The notes beneath the pieces were generated by a model that ran no database searches, had not been told where the DNA came from, and saw only the letters and a program-made list of their open reading frames with translations. A stretch of DNA of 64,000 bases from the NCBI RefSeq assembly GCF_046025915.1, contig NZ_JAQQFR010000006.1, forward strand, positions 186,001-250,000. The letters are read 5' to 3'. This document shows positions 44,627-51,508 of this stretch, piece after piece. Numbering within the stretch: position 1 is the stretch's first letter; the number at the start of each line of letters is the position of its first letter. The DNA comes from Herbaspirillum rhizosphaerae_A. Its GTDB lineage: Bacteria > Pseudomonadota > Gammaproteobacteria > Burkholderiales > Burkholderiaceae_D. A program made the translations under genes and the position numbers.

Positions 44627-45487
44627 ATGAGTGCAGGCATCACAAGTTCAGGCGTGCCGGATGCGGTGGCGGTGGCAGCGACAGTCTCCGCACCAGCTAA
44701 ATCGGTACGCAAGACCGAACGCGGTGACAGTTTCGGCGGCAAGCAACTGGCGTCGTGGGCTTTGCCGGTCGGACTGATCGTCTTCTGGCAAATCGCCGCG
44801 CAGGCGGGCTGGTTGTCCAGCCGTATCTTGCCGGAACCGTTCGCCGTATTGCGTGCAGCCTGGCATCTCGCAGTGACGGGTGAACTGTGGGTTCATCTGG
44901 GTGTGAGCACCGGTCGTGCGGCATCCGGTTTTGCGGTCGGTGGCGGGTTGGGTTTGTTGCTCGGTCTGTTGACCGGTACCTTCCGTCAGGCCGAAACCTT
45001 GCTCGATACCACCTTGCAGATGGTGCGCAATATTCCTGCGCTGGCGCTGATTCCGCTGGTGATCCTGTGGTTCGGTATTGATGAAATGTCGAAGCTGTTT
45101 CTGGTGTCTATCGGTGTGTTTTTTCCGATCTATCTCAACACTTTTCATGGTATCCGCTCGGTCGACAAAGGCCTGATCGAGATGGCCAAGAGTTATGGCT
45201 TGTCCGGCTGGCCGCTGTACCGCGATGTGATCCTGCCGGGCGCCTTGCCATCGATTCTGGTCGGCGTGCGTTTTGCGCTGGGCCTGGTATGGGTACTGCT
45301 GATCGTGGCAGAAACGATTTCGGCCCAGGCAGGCATCGGTTACATGACCATGAATGCACGTGAGTTCCTGCAGACTGATGTCGTGCTGGTCGGCATCCTG
45401 CTCTACGCCTTGCTGGGCAAGCTGGCCGATGTACTGGCGCGCGGTCTGGAAAAATTCTGGTTGCGTTGGCATCCGGGTTACCAATGA
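44627..45487 (+). CDS. ssuC: Sulfonate ABC transporter permease SsuC
   Basis: A 286-residue inner-membrane permease with about six helices (LPVGLIVFWQIAAQAG, and the EAA-type loop MAKSYGLSGWPLYRDVILPG that contacts the ATPase). It is followed by ssuB with an ATGA-type closeness: an ATG at 45484 overlaps the ssuC stop. It imports sulfonates with SsuA and SsuB. Confidence 0.94.
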   Translation: MSAGITSSGVPDAVAVAATVSAPAKSVRKTERGDSFGGKQLASWALPVGLIVFWQIAAQAGWLSSRILPEPFAVLRAAWHLAVTGELWVHLGVSTGRAASGFAVGGGLGLLLGLLTGTFRQAETLLDTTLQMVRNIPALALIPLVILWFGIDEMSKLFLVSIGVFFPIYLNTFHGIRSVDKGLIEMAKSYGLSGWPLYRDVILPGALPSILVGVRFALGLVWVLLIVAETISAQAGIGYMTMNAREFLQTDVVLVGILLYALLGKLADVLARGLEKFWLRWHPGYQ

Positions 45488-45498
45488 AAGAGGGTGAC

Positions 45499-46347
45499 AT
45501 GATGCAAAACAATCACGTGGAAACGACTGAAGTAAAAAACACCGCTGAACGCCAAGTGCGTGGGGTGCGCGGGGTTCGAGTCCTGGCCAGGGCGCTGTCC
45601 AAATCCTACGGCGGCCGCGAAGTGCTGAAGTCGGTTGAACTCGACGTCAAGCCGGGCGAGTTCGTCGCCATCGTCGGTCGCAGCGGTTGCGGCAAGAGCA
45701 CCTTGCTGCGCCTGATCGCCAAGCTGGAAACTGCCACCAGCGGCGACATTGCCTTTGCTGAGGACGGGCATCAACCTGAGACGCGCATCATGTTCCAGGA
45801 TTCGCGCCTGTTGCCGTGGAAGCGCGTACTGAATAACGTCGCGCTCGGCTTGCCGAAATCGGCGCTGGCGTCGGCGGCACAAGCCTTGCGCCAGGTCGGT
45901 CTGGAAGAGCGCGGCGGCGAGTGGCCGGCCGTGTTGTCCGGCGGCCAGCGTCAACGCGTGGCCTTGGCCCGCGCACTGGTGCACGATCCGGAACTGTTGC
46001 TCCTCGATGAACCCCTGGGCGCGCTGGATGCGCTCACACGTATCGAGATGCAGCAACTGATCGAATCGCTGTGGCAAAAGCGCGGCTTCACCGCCGTGCT
46101 GGTGACCCACGATGTGCAGGAAGCGATCGCGCTGGCGGACCGTGTCGTGCTGATCGAAGATGGTCGTATCACGCTCGATCAGACCATCGATCTGCCACGT
46201 CCGCGTGCACGCGGCAACCTCGTGTTCGCCCAGATCGAAGAAGCCATTCTGTCGCGTGTGCTGCAACATCCGGCCAGTGCGCCGGACAGCACGCTCGGCG
46301 ATATCTCATTGCAAAAGAGCGTCAGCCAGGTGCAGTGGGCCATTTGA
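45499..46347 (+). CDS. ssuB: Sulfonate ABC transporter ATPase SsuB
   Basis: An ABC ATPase of about 282 residues: Walker A GRSGCGKST, signature LSGGQRQRVALARA, Walker B LLLLDEPLGALDA and the switch His in LVTHDVQEA. AAAGAGGG precedes ATGATG (45499/45502), so either codon may initiate; an upstream ATG (45484) that overlaps ssuC is also possible. It energises SsuC. The C-terminus has the short extension typical of the family. Confidence 0.94.
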   Translation: MMQNNHVETTEVKNTAERQVRGVRGVRVLARALSKSYGGREVLKSVELDVKPGEFVAIVGRSGCGKSTLLRLIAKLETATSGDIAFAEDGHQPETRIMFQDSRLLPWKRVLNNVALGLPKSALASAAQALRQVGLEERGGEWPAVLSGGQRQRVALARALVHDPELLLLDEPLGALDALTRIEMQQLIESLWQKRGFTAVLVTHDVQEAIALADRVVLIEDGRITLDQTIDLPRPRARGNLVFAQIEEAILSRVLQHPASAPDSTLGDISLQKSVSQVQWAI

Positions 46348-46394
46348 TTTATCGCATTTTCATTTTTTAACCGCAGTCCCTCAAGGAGCAAAGC

Positions 46395-46610
46395 ATGACC
46401 ATTCAAGCCATCAACGTCCGTAACCAATTCAAGGGCAAAGTAAAAGCCATCATCGAGGGATCCGTTGTCTCCGAAGTCGATGTCGAGACACCAGCCGGTA
46501 TCGTTACCTCCGTCATCACCACACGCTCGGTCAAAGACCTTGGCCTGGTGATCGGCAGCGAAGTCGTTGCACTGGTCAAGGCGACCGAAGTATCGATCGC
46601 CAAGCTCTGA
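46395..46610 (+). CDS. ssuF: Mop/TOBE-domain molybdate-binding-type protein SsuF
   Basis: A 71-residue single TOBE/Mop domain (NVRNQFKGKVKAIIEGSVVS; TTRSVKDLGLVIGSEVVALVKATEVSIAK). In P. putida the sixth gene of the ssu operon, ssuF, encodes such a molybdopterin-binding-like protein, and the position here is the same. AAGGAG lies just upstream. Molbindins store or sort oxyanions; the role in sulfonate use is not settled. Confidence 0.9.
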   Translation: MTIQAINVRNQFKGKVKAIIEGSVVSEVDVETPAGIVTSVITTRSVKDLGLVIGSEVVALVKATEVSIAKL

Positions 46611-46627
46611 TTCTGGCTGCATCTTTA

Positions 46628-46728
46628 GAGCGGCTAACAAAGCGCCGATGGCAAGGCGCGCCGACGAAGACAGTACGAAAGTACGGCTAGGAGAAGCAAC
46701 GCCGACAGCGGCGTTTTGTTAGCCGCTC
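46628..46728. repeat. Nested palindromic element, second copy of the core family
   Basis: Outer arms GAGCGGCTAACAAAGCGCC (46628-46646) and its inverted copy (46710-46728) differ at one position. Within them TGGCAAGGCGCG (46649-46660) and GCAACGCCGACAGCG (46696-46710) are shared with 92-103 and 139-153. The tip is GTAC-GAAA-GTAC (46673-46684). It lies in the 140-base gap between ssuF and the EAL-like gene and may act as a transcript-end hairpin. Confidence 0.8.
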
Positions 46729-46748
46729 ATATTGCATTGGAGCCATTG

Positions 46749-47609
46749 ATGAAGTATCAAGCCCTGGAAAAATATCTTGCTCGTCTCAACGGCTCCGTCA
46801 GGGAAGAGTCCAGGGTGTGGCTGGATGCGGACGGGCGGGCGCAAGGCAAGTATTTCAATACAACGCTGACGTCCGCCTTCCAACCGATACGAGCGTTTGG
46901 CAGCAAGACGACCGCTGACGCCGCTATCGTCGCGCACGAAGGATTCGCGCGCAGCTATTCGGAAGACGACAGCGGCTTGCACTTGTGGCGTCTGCTCGAT
47001 CAGGCCGCCAGCGATGACGAATCGGTCGAACTGGATCGTTTGTGCCGCATGCTGCATTCCATCAATTTTTATCGCCAGGTTGAGGACAATGTCAGTCTCC
47101 ATCTGAGTGTGCATGCGCGTCTGTTGGCAGCGGTCGACAGCAATCACGGTATTGCCTTCCGGCGCATTCTCAACATGCTGGAGTTGCCGCATGAGCAGAT
47201 CATTCTGCAAATGCCTGTGATCACGCAGAATCAGAGTTGGCTGCTGAACTATGTGCTGGACAATTACCGGCGCAATGGATTCAGGCTCGGCATCAGTGCT
47301 GCCGATGCACGCGACGCATTGGCTTTGCTGGATAAGGTCAAGCCGGATCTGATCAAGGTCGATGCGCGTGAAATTGTCGATGAGCAAAGCACGGAGAAGC
47401 TCTTGCGCATCGCCGGTGAGCAAGATATCCGGGTCGTCTTCAAGCGTGTTGAAAATCCGGATGTATTCATCAAACTGCAGGCGTTCGGGCAAGCTCTTGC
47501 GCTGCCGGTGTATGCTCAGGGCTATCTGTGGGATACACCGAAATCGACGCTGGCATTGCCGGTCGGACATCATTCGGCGACCACGCATTCCGACATCAAG
47601 GTGGCCTGA
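46749..47609 (+). CDS. Degenerate EAL-domain protein
   Basis: A 286-residue protein with the EAL fold but without its catalytic residues: AHEGFARSY stands where EALLRW is expected, LGISAADARDALALLDKVKPD lacks the DDFG metal pair, and only KPDLIKVDA and VYAQGYLWDTP recall the usual DxIKID and AQGYLF positions. It is therefore probably not an active c-di-GMP phosphodiesterase and may bind c-di-GMP or a protein partner. GGAG precedes the ATG. It is linked to the hydrolase gene that starts one base past its stop. Confidence 0.78.
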   Translation: MKYQALEKYLARLNGSVREESRVWLDADGRAQGKYFNTTLTSAFQPIRAFGSKTTADAAIVAHEGFARSYSEDDSGLHLWRLLDQAASDDESVELDRLCRMLHSINFYRQVEDNVSLHLSVHARLLAAVDSNHGIAFRRILNMLELPHEQIILQMPVITQNQSWLLNYVLDNYRRNGFRLGISAADARDALALLDKVKPDLIKVDAREIVDEQSTEKLLRIAGEQDIRVVFKRVENPDVFIKLQAFGQALALPVYAQGYLWDTPKSTLALPVGHHSATTHSDIKVA

Positions 47610-47610
47610 T

Positions 47611-48231
47611 ATGAGCGAGACGGCAGCAGTGCAATCGGAGAGTGGCAAAGCGCATCGGAGCAGTTCGCCGCGTCTTGCTGATTTTCGTGTGCTGGTCGTC
47701 CCAGGATTGCACGGCAGCGGGCCGGAGCATTGGCAGTCGCGCTGGCAGCGTCTTTATCCTTCCTTTGAACGCGTCGAGCAAGACCGCTGGGATACGCCGG
47801 ATTTGCCGGTGTGGTCGCAGCGCTTGCTGGATGTTTTGCAGCGCGATGCGCGGCCGACGCTGATTGTTGCACATAGCTTTGGTTGTCTTACTACGGTGTA
47901 TCGGGCTGCTGCTGATGCCGGGTTGATTGCGGGCGCTTTGCTGGTGGCGCCGGCGGATCCGGTCAAGTTTGCTGTAGCGGATTCCGTTCAGGTGGCGTTG
48001 CCGTTTCCGTCGATTGTGGTGGGGAGTGGGGATGATCCCTGGATGACTGCTGAGCGGGCGCAGCACTGGGCAGGCGTGTGGGGGAGTGAGTTTGTTTATG
48101 CCGGGGAGGTGGGGCATATCAATTCGGAGTCGGGGTTGGGGGATTGGGTTGAGGGGCAGGGGGTGTTGGGGAGGTTGGTTGCTCGTTCTTTACCTTTCTA
48201 TAGATCAGCTTCTGCTTCCACTTCTGGTTGA
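47611..48231 (+). CDS. RBBP9/YdeN-family serine hydrolase
   Basis: A 206-residue alpha/beta-hydrolase: FRVLVVPGLHGSGPEHWQ, nucleophile Ser in VAHSFGC, Asp in VGSGDDPW, His in GEVGHINSESGLG. This is the RBBP9/YdeN fold, small cytosolic serine hydrolases of unknown substrate. The coding sequence is followed by a Ser-rich tail (FYRSASASTSG). The last 100 bases of the gene are extremely G-rich on the coding strand (48132-48171). Confidence 0.88.
   Translation: MSETAAVQSESGKAHRSSSPRLADFRVLVVPGLHGSGPEHWQSRWQRLYPSFERVEQDRWDTPDLPVWSQRLLDVLQRDARPTLIVAHSFGCLTTVYRAAADAGLIAGALLVAPADPVKFAVADSVQVALPFPSIVVGSGDDPWMTAERAQHWAGVWGSEFVYAGEVGHINSESGLGDWVEGQGVLGRLVARSLPFYRSASASTSG
48132..48171 (+). other. G-run array with G-quadruplex potential
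   Basis: Within the hydrolase 3' end six G-runs of 3-5 follow each other with loops of 2-4 bases (48132-35, 48138-42, 48146-48, 48153-56, 48159-63, 48168-71). On the coding strand and mRNA this fits the G3+N1-7 rule for a quadruplex. Confidence 0.7.
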
Positions 48232-48312
48232 GTTGTTCCTGTTTCCTTCTTCTGTCATTGATTCTTTTCTTTCTTCGATCAACCTTTGCCGGGGGCGGCC
48301 CGGCAGCCGCTC

Positions 48313-48338
48313 ACTTTTCTTGCTCCGCCAAGAAAAGT
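48313..48338. repeat. Hairpin repeat with CTTTTCTTG/CAAGAAAAG arms
   Basis: ACTTTTCTTG-CTCCGC-CAAGAAAAGT is a perfect 10-bp stem, followed by GTAAGCAAAAGAAGGCGG. Closely similar words are widespread intergenic repeats in Proteobacteria, so it is probably a dispersed element and not a gene-specific signal. Confidence 0.7.
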
Positions 48339-48399
48339 AAGCAAAAGAAGGCGGCCGCTGGGTCGTAGCCCTCTTCGAGGGTTCCCGGCGTCGGCAGGC

Positions 48400-48474
48400 A
48401 CAAATCGGGAAGGGAAAACAACTCGCTTCGCTCAGACATTTTTCCCTTCTTTTTCCGATTTGCACCCGCCGTCA
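48400..48474. repeat. Imperfect long hairpin in the 48.3-48.7 kb gap
   Basis: The left side CAAATCGGGAAGGGAAAA pairs with TTTTCCCTTC...CCGATTTG on the right with a bulge, around a loop of about 20 bases. No coding potential is seen. Confidence 0.6.
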
Positions 48475-48561
48475 CCGGCTACTCTCAAGCGGACTTCGAG
48501 ACTGGCTCGCTTCGCATCGCCAGGGTGCTGCGATGGTTTTCGTTTGCCTGGCCTTATTTCC

Positions 48562-48656
48562 TCCGTCGTTCCAACGAAAGTTGGAACCCAGCTTCGTTAT
48601 AACTGTTGATTGATGCGCTAACGTCACTGGATACCAGCGTTATCGGGGACGACGGA
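48562..48656. repeat. MITE-like pair of 30-base inverted repeats
   Basis: TCCGTCGTTCCAACGAAAGT...CAG (48562-48591) and the inverted CTGGATACC...GACGACGGA (48627-48656) match at most positions. The arms resemble the GTCATTCCCGCGAAAGCGGGAA-like dispersed repeats of Proteobacteria. There is no gene in the 445 bases from 48232 to 48677. Confidence 0.65.
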
Positions 48657-48677
48657 TTTGGAGCTATCCGCAACAAC

Positions 48678-49433
48678 TCAAATCCCCTGACCACCCGACA
48701 CTTCAATCCGCTGTGCGGTCACCCAGCGATTGTCTTCCGACAGCAAACTCGCGATCATCGGCCCGATGTCGTCCGGTAGGCCGACGCGACCTAGTGCGGT
48801 CATTCCTGCAAACAGTTTGTTGACGTCCGGGTTGTCGCGTACGGCGCCGCCGCCGAAGTCGGTTTCGATGGCGCCGGGCGCGACTGTGTTGACGGCAATG
48901 CCGCGTGGGCCGAGTTCTTTGGCCATGTAACGGGTGAGTACTTCTACCGCGCCTTTGGCCGCTGCATAGGCGGCGTAGCCGGGGAAGGAGGTGCGGGTCA
49001 GGCCCGACGACAGGTTGACGATGCGGCCGCCATCTGCAATCAGGGGCAGCAGGGTCTGGGTCAGGAAGTAGACACCCTTGAAGTGGACGTTGACCAGGCC
49101 GTCGAACTGGGCTTCGGTGGTTTGGCCGAGCAGGGCGTAGTCGCCATGGCCGGCGTTGTTGACGATGTGGTCAACGGTATCGCGCGACCAGGTTTCGTGC
49201 AGCGTGCCGCGCAGGCGGTCGGCGAAGGCGTCGAAGGTGGAGACGTTGCCGGTGTCGAGCTGGAGGGCGGCTGCCTTGCATCCCATGGACTGGATCTCGG
49301 CGACGACGGCTTGGGCATCTTCGCTGCGGCTTTGGTAGGTTACGATAACGTCGCCGCCGTGGCGTGCGATGCTCAATGCGGTGTTGCGGCCTAAGCCACG
49401 GCTGGCGCCGGTGACGAGGGTGATTTTAGACAT
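48678..49433 (-). CDS. Short-chain dehydrogenase/reductase
   Basis: A 251-residue classical SDR: cofactor loop TGASRGLG (8-15), IVNNAG, catalytic Ser in VNLSSG, and YAAYAAAKG with the Tyr/Lys pair. The ending WVTAQRIEVSGGQGI is typical of the FabG-like group. Preference for NADPH is likely from the basic TYQSRS after the second strand but not certain. It is divergent from the AraC-type gene at 49583, a frequent regulator-target pairing. Confidence 0.92.
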   Translation of the reverse strand: MSKITLVTGASRGLGRNTALSIARHGGDVIVTYQSRSEDAQAVVAEIQSMGCKAAALQLDTGNVSTFDAFADRLRGTLHETWSRDTVDHIVNNAGHGDYALLGQTTEAQFDGLVNVHFKGVYFLTQTLLPLIADGGRIVNLSSGLTRTSFPGYAAYAAAKGAVEVLTRYMAKELGPRGIAVNTVAPGAIETDFGGGAVRDNPDVNKLFAGMTALGRVGLPDDIGPMIASLLSEDNRWVTAQRIEVSGGQGI

Positions 49434-49582
49434 GATGCGCTTCCTTGCTGATGAGATGCTGCGTGGATGGGAAGCCGCAGTATCGGATCCGGGCAGGGCG
49501 CGTGGTTACCGGAAACTCGACGTTCCTTGCCTAATCCTCCAAATGGGATGCGCGTTCGGCTGCGACGAGGTAGGCTTGCAGC

Positions 49583-50473
49583 ATGACCACTTTACTCACT
49601 ACCGTGCATCGCTATGCCGAGTCCCATGCCGACAGGATCGGGCTGGCGCAGACGCCCATTGCGGGGTTGACGATCGTGCGTGCAACCGAGGTCAGTGATC
49701 TTCTGTATGCGATTTCGCGGCCATTGATTTGTCTTGTCTTGCAGGGAAGCAAGCATGTCACGATGGGCGCGCAGGCTTTTTCGTTTTCCGCCGGTGACTC
49801 ACTGCTGATCACGGCGGATGTGCCGACGGTCAGTCAGATCACGCGTGCAAGCCTTGCCGCACCTTATCTGTCGCTGGTGATGGAGCTGGACCCGGCGGTC
49901 ATCGCTGATCTGGCGATGCAGATGGATGTCGTCAAGGAAGACGGCGCGTGGCCGATGCGTGTCGATCCAACCGATAGCGAAGTGTCTGATGCAGCGTTGC
50001 GGCTGATGCGCTTGCTTGATCGTCCGGCCTCGCTGCCGGTGTTGCATGCGCAACTGGTGCGGGAGTTTCATTACTGGCTCTTGGCCGGCAAGCACGGTGC
50101 GGCGATTCGTAATCTTGGATGGCCGGACAGTCAGGCGCGCCGGGTCGCACGTGCGGTTGAGGTGCTGAGAAGCGGATTTGCACAGTCATTGCCGGTGGAG
50201 CATCTGGCAGCCGTGGCGGGGATGAGCCCGTCGTCGTTTCATCAACACTTCCGCAGCGTGACTTCGCTATCGCCGTTGCAATTTCAAAAACAGTTGCGTC
50301 TGATCGAGGCGAGGCGGTTGATGTTGTCGGAGGGCGTGAGCGCGAGCAGTGCCGCGTTTGCAGTTGGATATGAAAGCGTGCCGCAGTTCACGCGGGAATA
50401 CGGCAGGATGTTCGGCCTGCCGCCGGTGAAGGAGACGGCGGAAGCGAAGAGCCGGGTGCGTGCGTCTGCCTAA
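49583..50473 (+). CDS. AraC-family regulator (AraC_N type)
   Basis: A 296-residue regulator: an N-terminal AraC_N-like cupin (ALQGSKHVTMGAQAFSFSAGDSLL is the beta-barrel region) and a C-terminal double helix-turn-helix (VEHLAAVAGMSPSSFHQHFR; SSAAFAVGYESVPQFTREY). It is divergent from the SDR gene with a 150-base gap, so it most likely controls the SDR, with a small molecule as effector. Confidence 0.92.
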   Translation: MTTLLTTVHRYAESHADRIGLAQTPIAGLTIVRATEVSDLLYAISRPLICLVLQGSKHVTMGAQAFSFSAGDSLLITADVPTVSQITRASLAAPYLSLVMELDPAVIADLAMQMDVVKEDGAWPMRVDPTDSEVSDAALRLMRLLDRPASLPVLHAQLVREFHYWLLAGKHGAAIRNLGWPDSQARRVARAVEVLRSGFAQSLPVEHLAAVAGMSPSSFHQHFRSVTSLSPLQFQKQLRLIEARRLMLSEGVSASSAAFAVGYESVPQFTREYGRMFGLPPVKETAEAKSRVRASA

Positions 50474-51002
50474 GAACGTGGTGATGGTCTGTGAATGGCA
50501 TGCTCAAGAATTCTTGACCGGAAAATTGCAAGCTGGCGTTGCCCCACGAGCCTCTCACGTGCGTTATCCATCTTATTTTTCAAGCCCCTTTTCCACATGC
50601 CGAGACCGCCGGGGCGAACAGTTTTTGACAAGACATTTTCCGCGGGCAGCCGGTGAGTTGCATATAGAACACCTGGCAGAGCTACTCATAAAATTTACTG
50701 TATCTGACCTCGTGCGCTTCTTCGCCTCTTCAAGCACGTAGACAATCTCTTCAAATTCCTTAGGGATCATATCGCTCATATAGAGCGTGCATGTTCTGCT
50801 GCCAAGGACAATTACAAACATATTTTTGAATCCTGCTAACGACAAATTTTCCCGATAGCAGGCAGAAATACACTCTCCATATTTGACGAATTTTCCTGGT
50901 TTTATTGAGCCTGCAGCTGAGTGTGTGTTTACAACGCCCTTATCTTCGCGGAGATTGGCAGGTTGTACTTTTCTCAGGGAATACGTTCTAAGGAAAACAA
51001 CG
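50474..51002. other. Low-GC gap ahead of the Tle1/DUF3304 pair
   Basis: About 530 bases of visibly lower GC than the neighbours, with no gene clearly supported on the plus strand. A minus-strand frame (50573-50821) has a plausible protein character. The base composition shift suggests transferred DNA or a decayed gene. Confidence 0.5.
50573..50821 (-). CDS. Possible small hypothetical protein
   Basis: An 82-residue candidate starting MFVIVLGSRTCTLYMSD, with a charged helix (FEEIVYVLEEAKKRT) and a cysteine-rich end (CSICNSPAARGKC, then NC). The minus-strand frame stays open further upstream (to 51166), where it is only the antisense of the lipoprotein gene. I cannot find a clear ribosome site, and no family is recognised. 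It may be a remnant of an immunity-type gene. Confidence 0.3.
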   Translation of the reverse strand: MFVIVLGSRTCTLYMSDMIPKEFEEIVYVLEEAKKRTRSDTVNFMSSSARCSICNSPAARGKCLVKNCSPRRSRHVEKGLEK

Positions 51003-51506
51003 ATGACGATTAAAAAATTACTACTTCTACTACTACTATTCGCAAGCATCTCTGCATTGACTGCCTGCAATACGCCTTTGCCGGCCGTACAGGAGAGGGC
51101 TGACACGATATCGTATGTGCCCATACCAAGGGAATATGTCTCGGTTTCTTGTGTGACACACGGCACCGGCTATATCCATTCCTTTTACATTGAGGAACCT
51201 GCATCAAGCAGTCGGTTGGGAGGTCGTGAAGCTGGAGGCACTAACTGCGGTGGCATCATCGCCGCCGGCTACGCCCTGCCCAAGACGTGGTTTCCGGGAA
51301 TGAAAGTCAAGGTGCGCTGGAAACCCAATGGACGGGAATGGGTGGAAAAGACGACCAATATCATGCGGTATGACGAGGTGGGGACGATCTATGTTCACTT
51401 TTTCCCGGGAGATCAAGTGCGCGTTGTATCCGCACTGCCCTACCCAGAAAGCCTAAAACATCCTATACCAGCCAATGCCACCGTCCCGCCACCGGAGGAA
51501 CAATAG
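51003..51506 (+). CDS. DUF3304-like lipoprotein
   Basis: A 167-residue lipoprotein precursor: signal MTIKKLLLLLLLFASISALT with lipobox LTAC (cysteine near residue 21). The mature part has VSVSCVTHGTGYIHSFYI, GGTNCGGIIAAGYALP and VKVRWKPNGREW, which fit DUF3304, a family often found beside DUF2235/Tle1-type effectors in type VI secretion loci. A periplasmic lipoprotein next to a phospholipase effector fits an immunity protein, by analogy with Tli1. Its stop is two bases from the effector start. AAGGA lies ahead of the ATG. Confidence 0.8.
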   Translation: MTIKKLLLLLLLFASISALTACNTPLPAVQERADTISYVPIPREYVSVSCVTHGTGYIHSFYIEEPASSSRLGGREAGGTNCGGIIAAGYALPKTWFPGMKVKVRWKPNGREWVEKTTNIMRYDEVGTIYVHFFPGDQVRVVSALPYPESLKHPIPANATVPPPEEQ

Positions 51507-51508
51507 TC

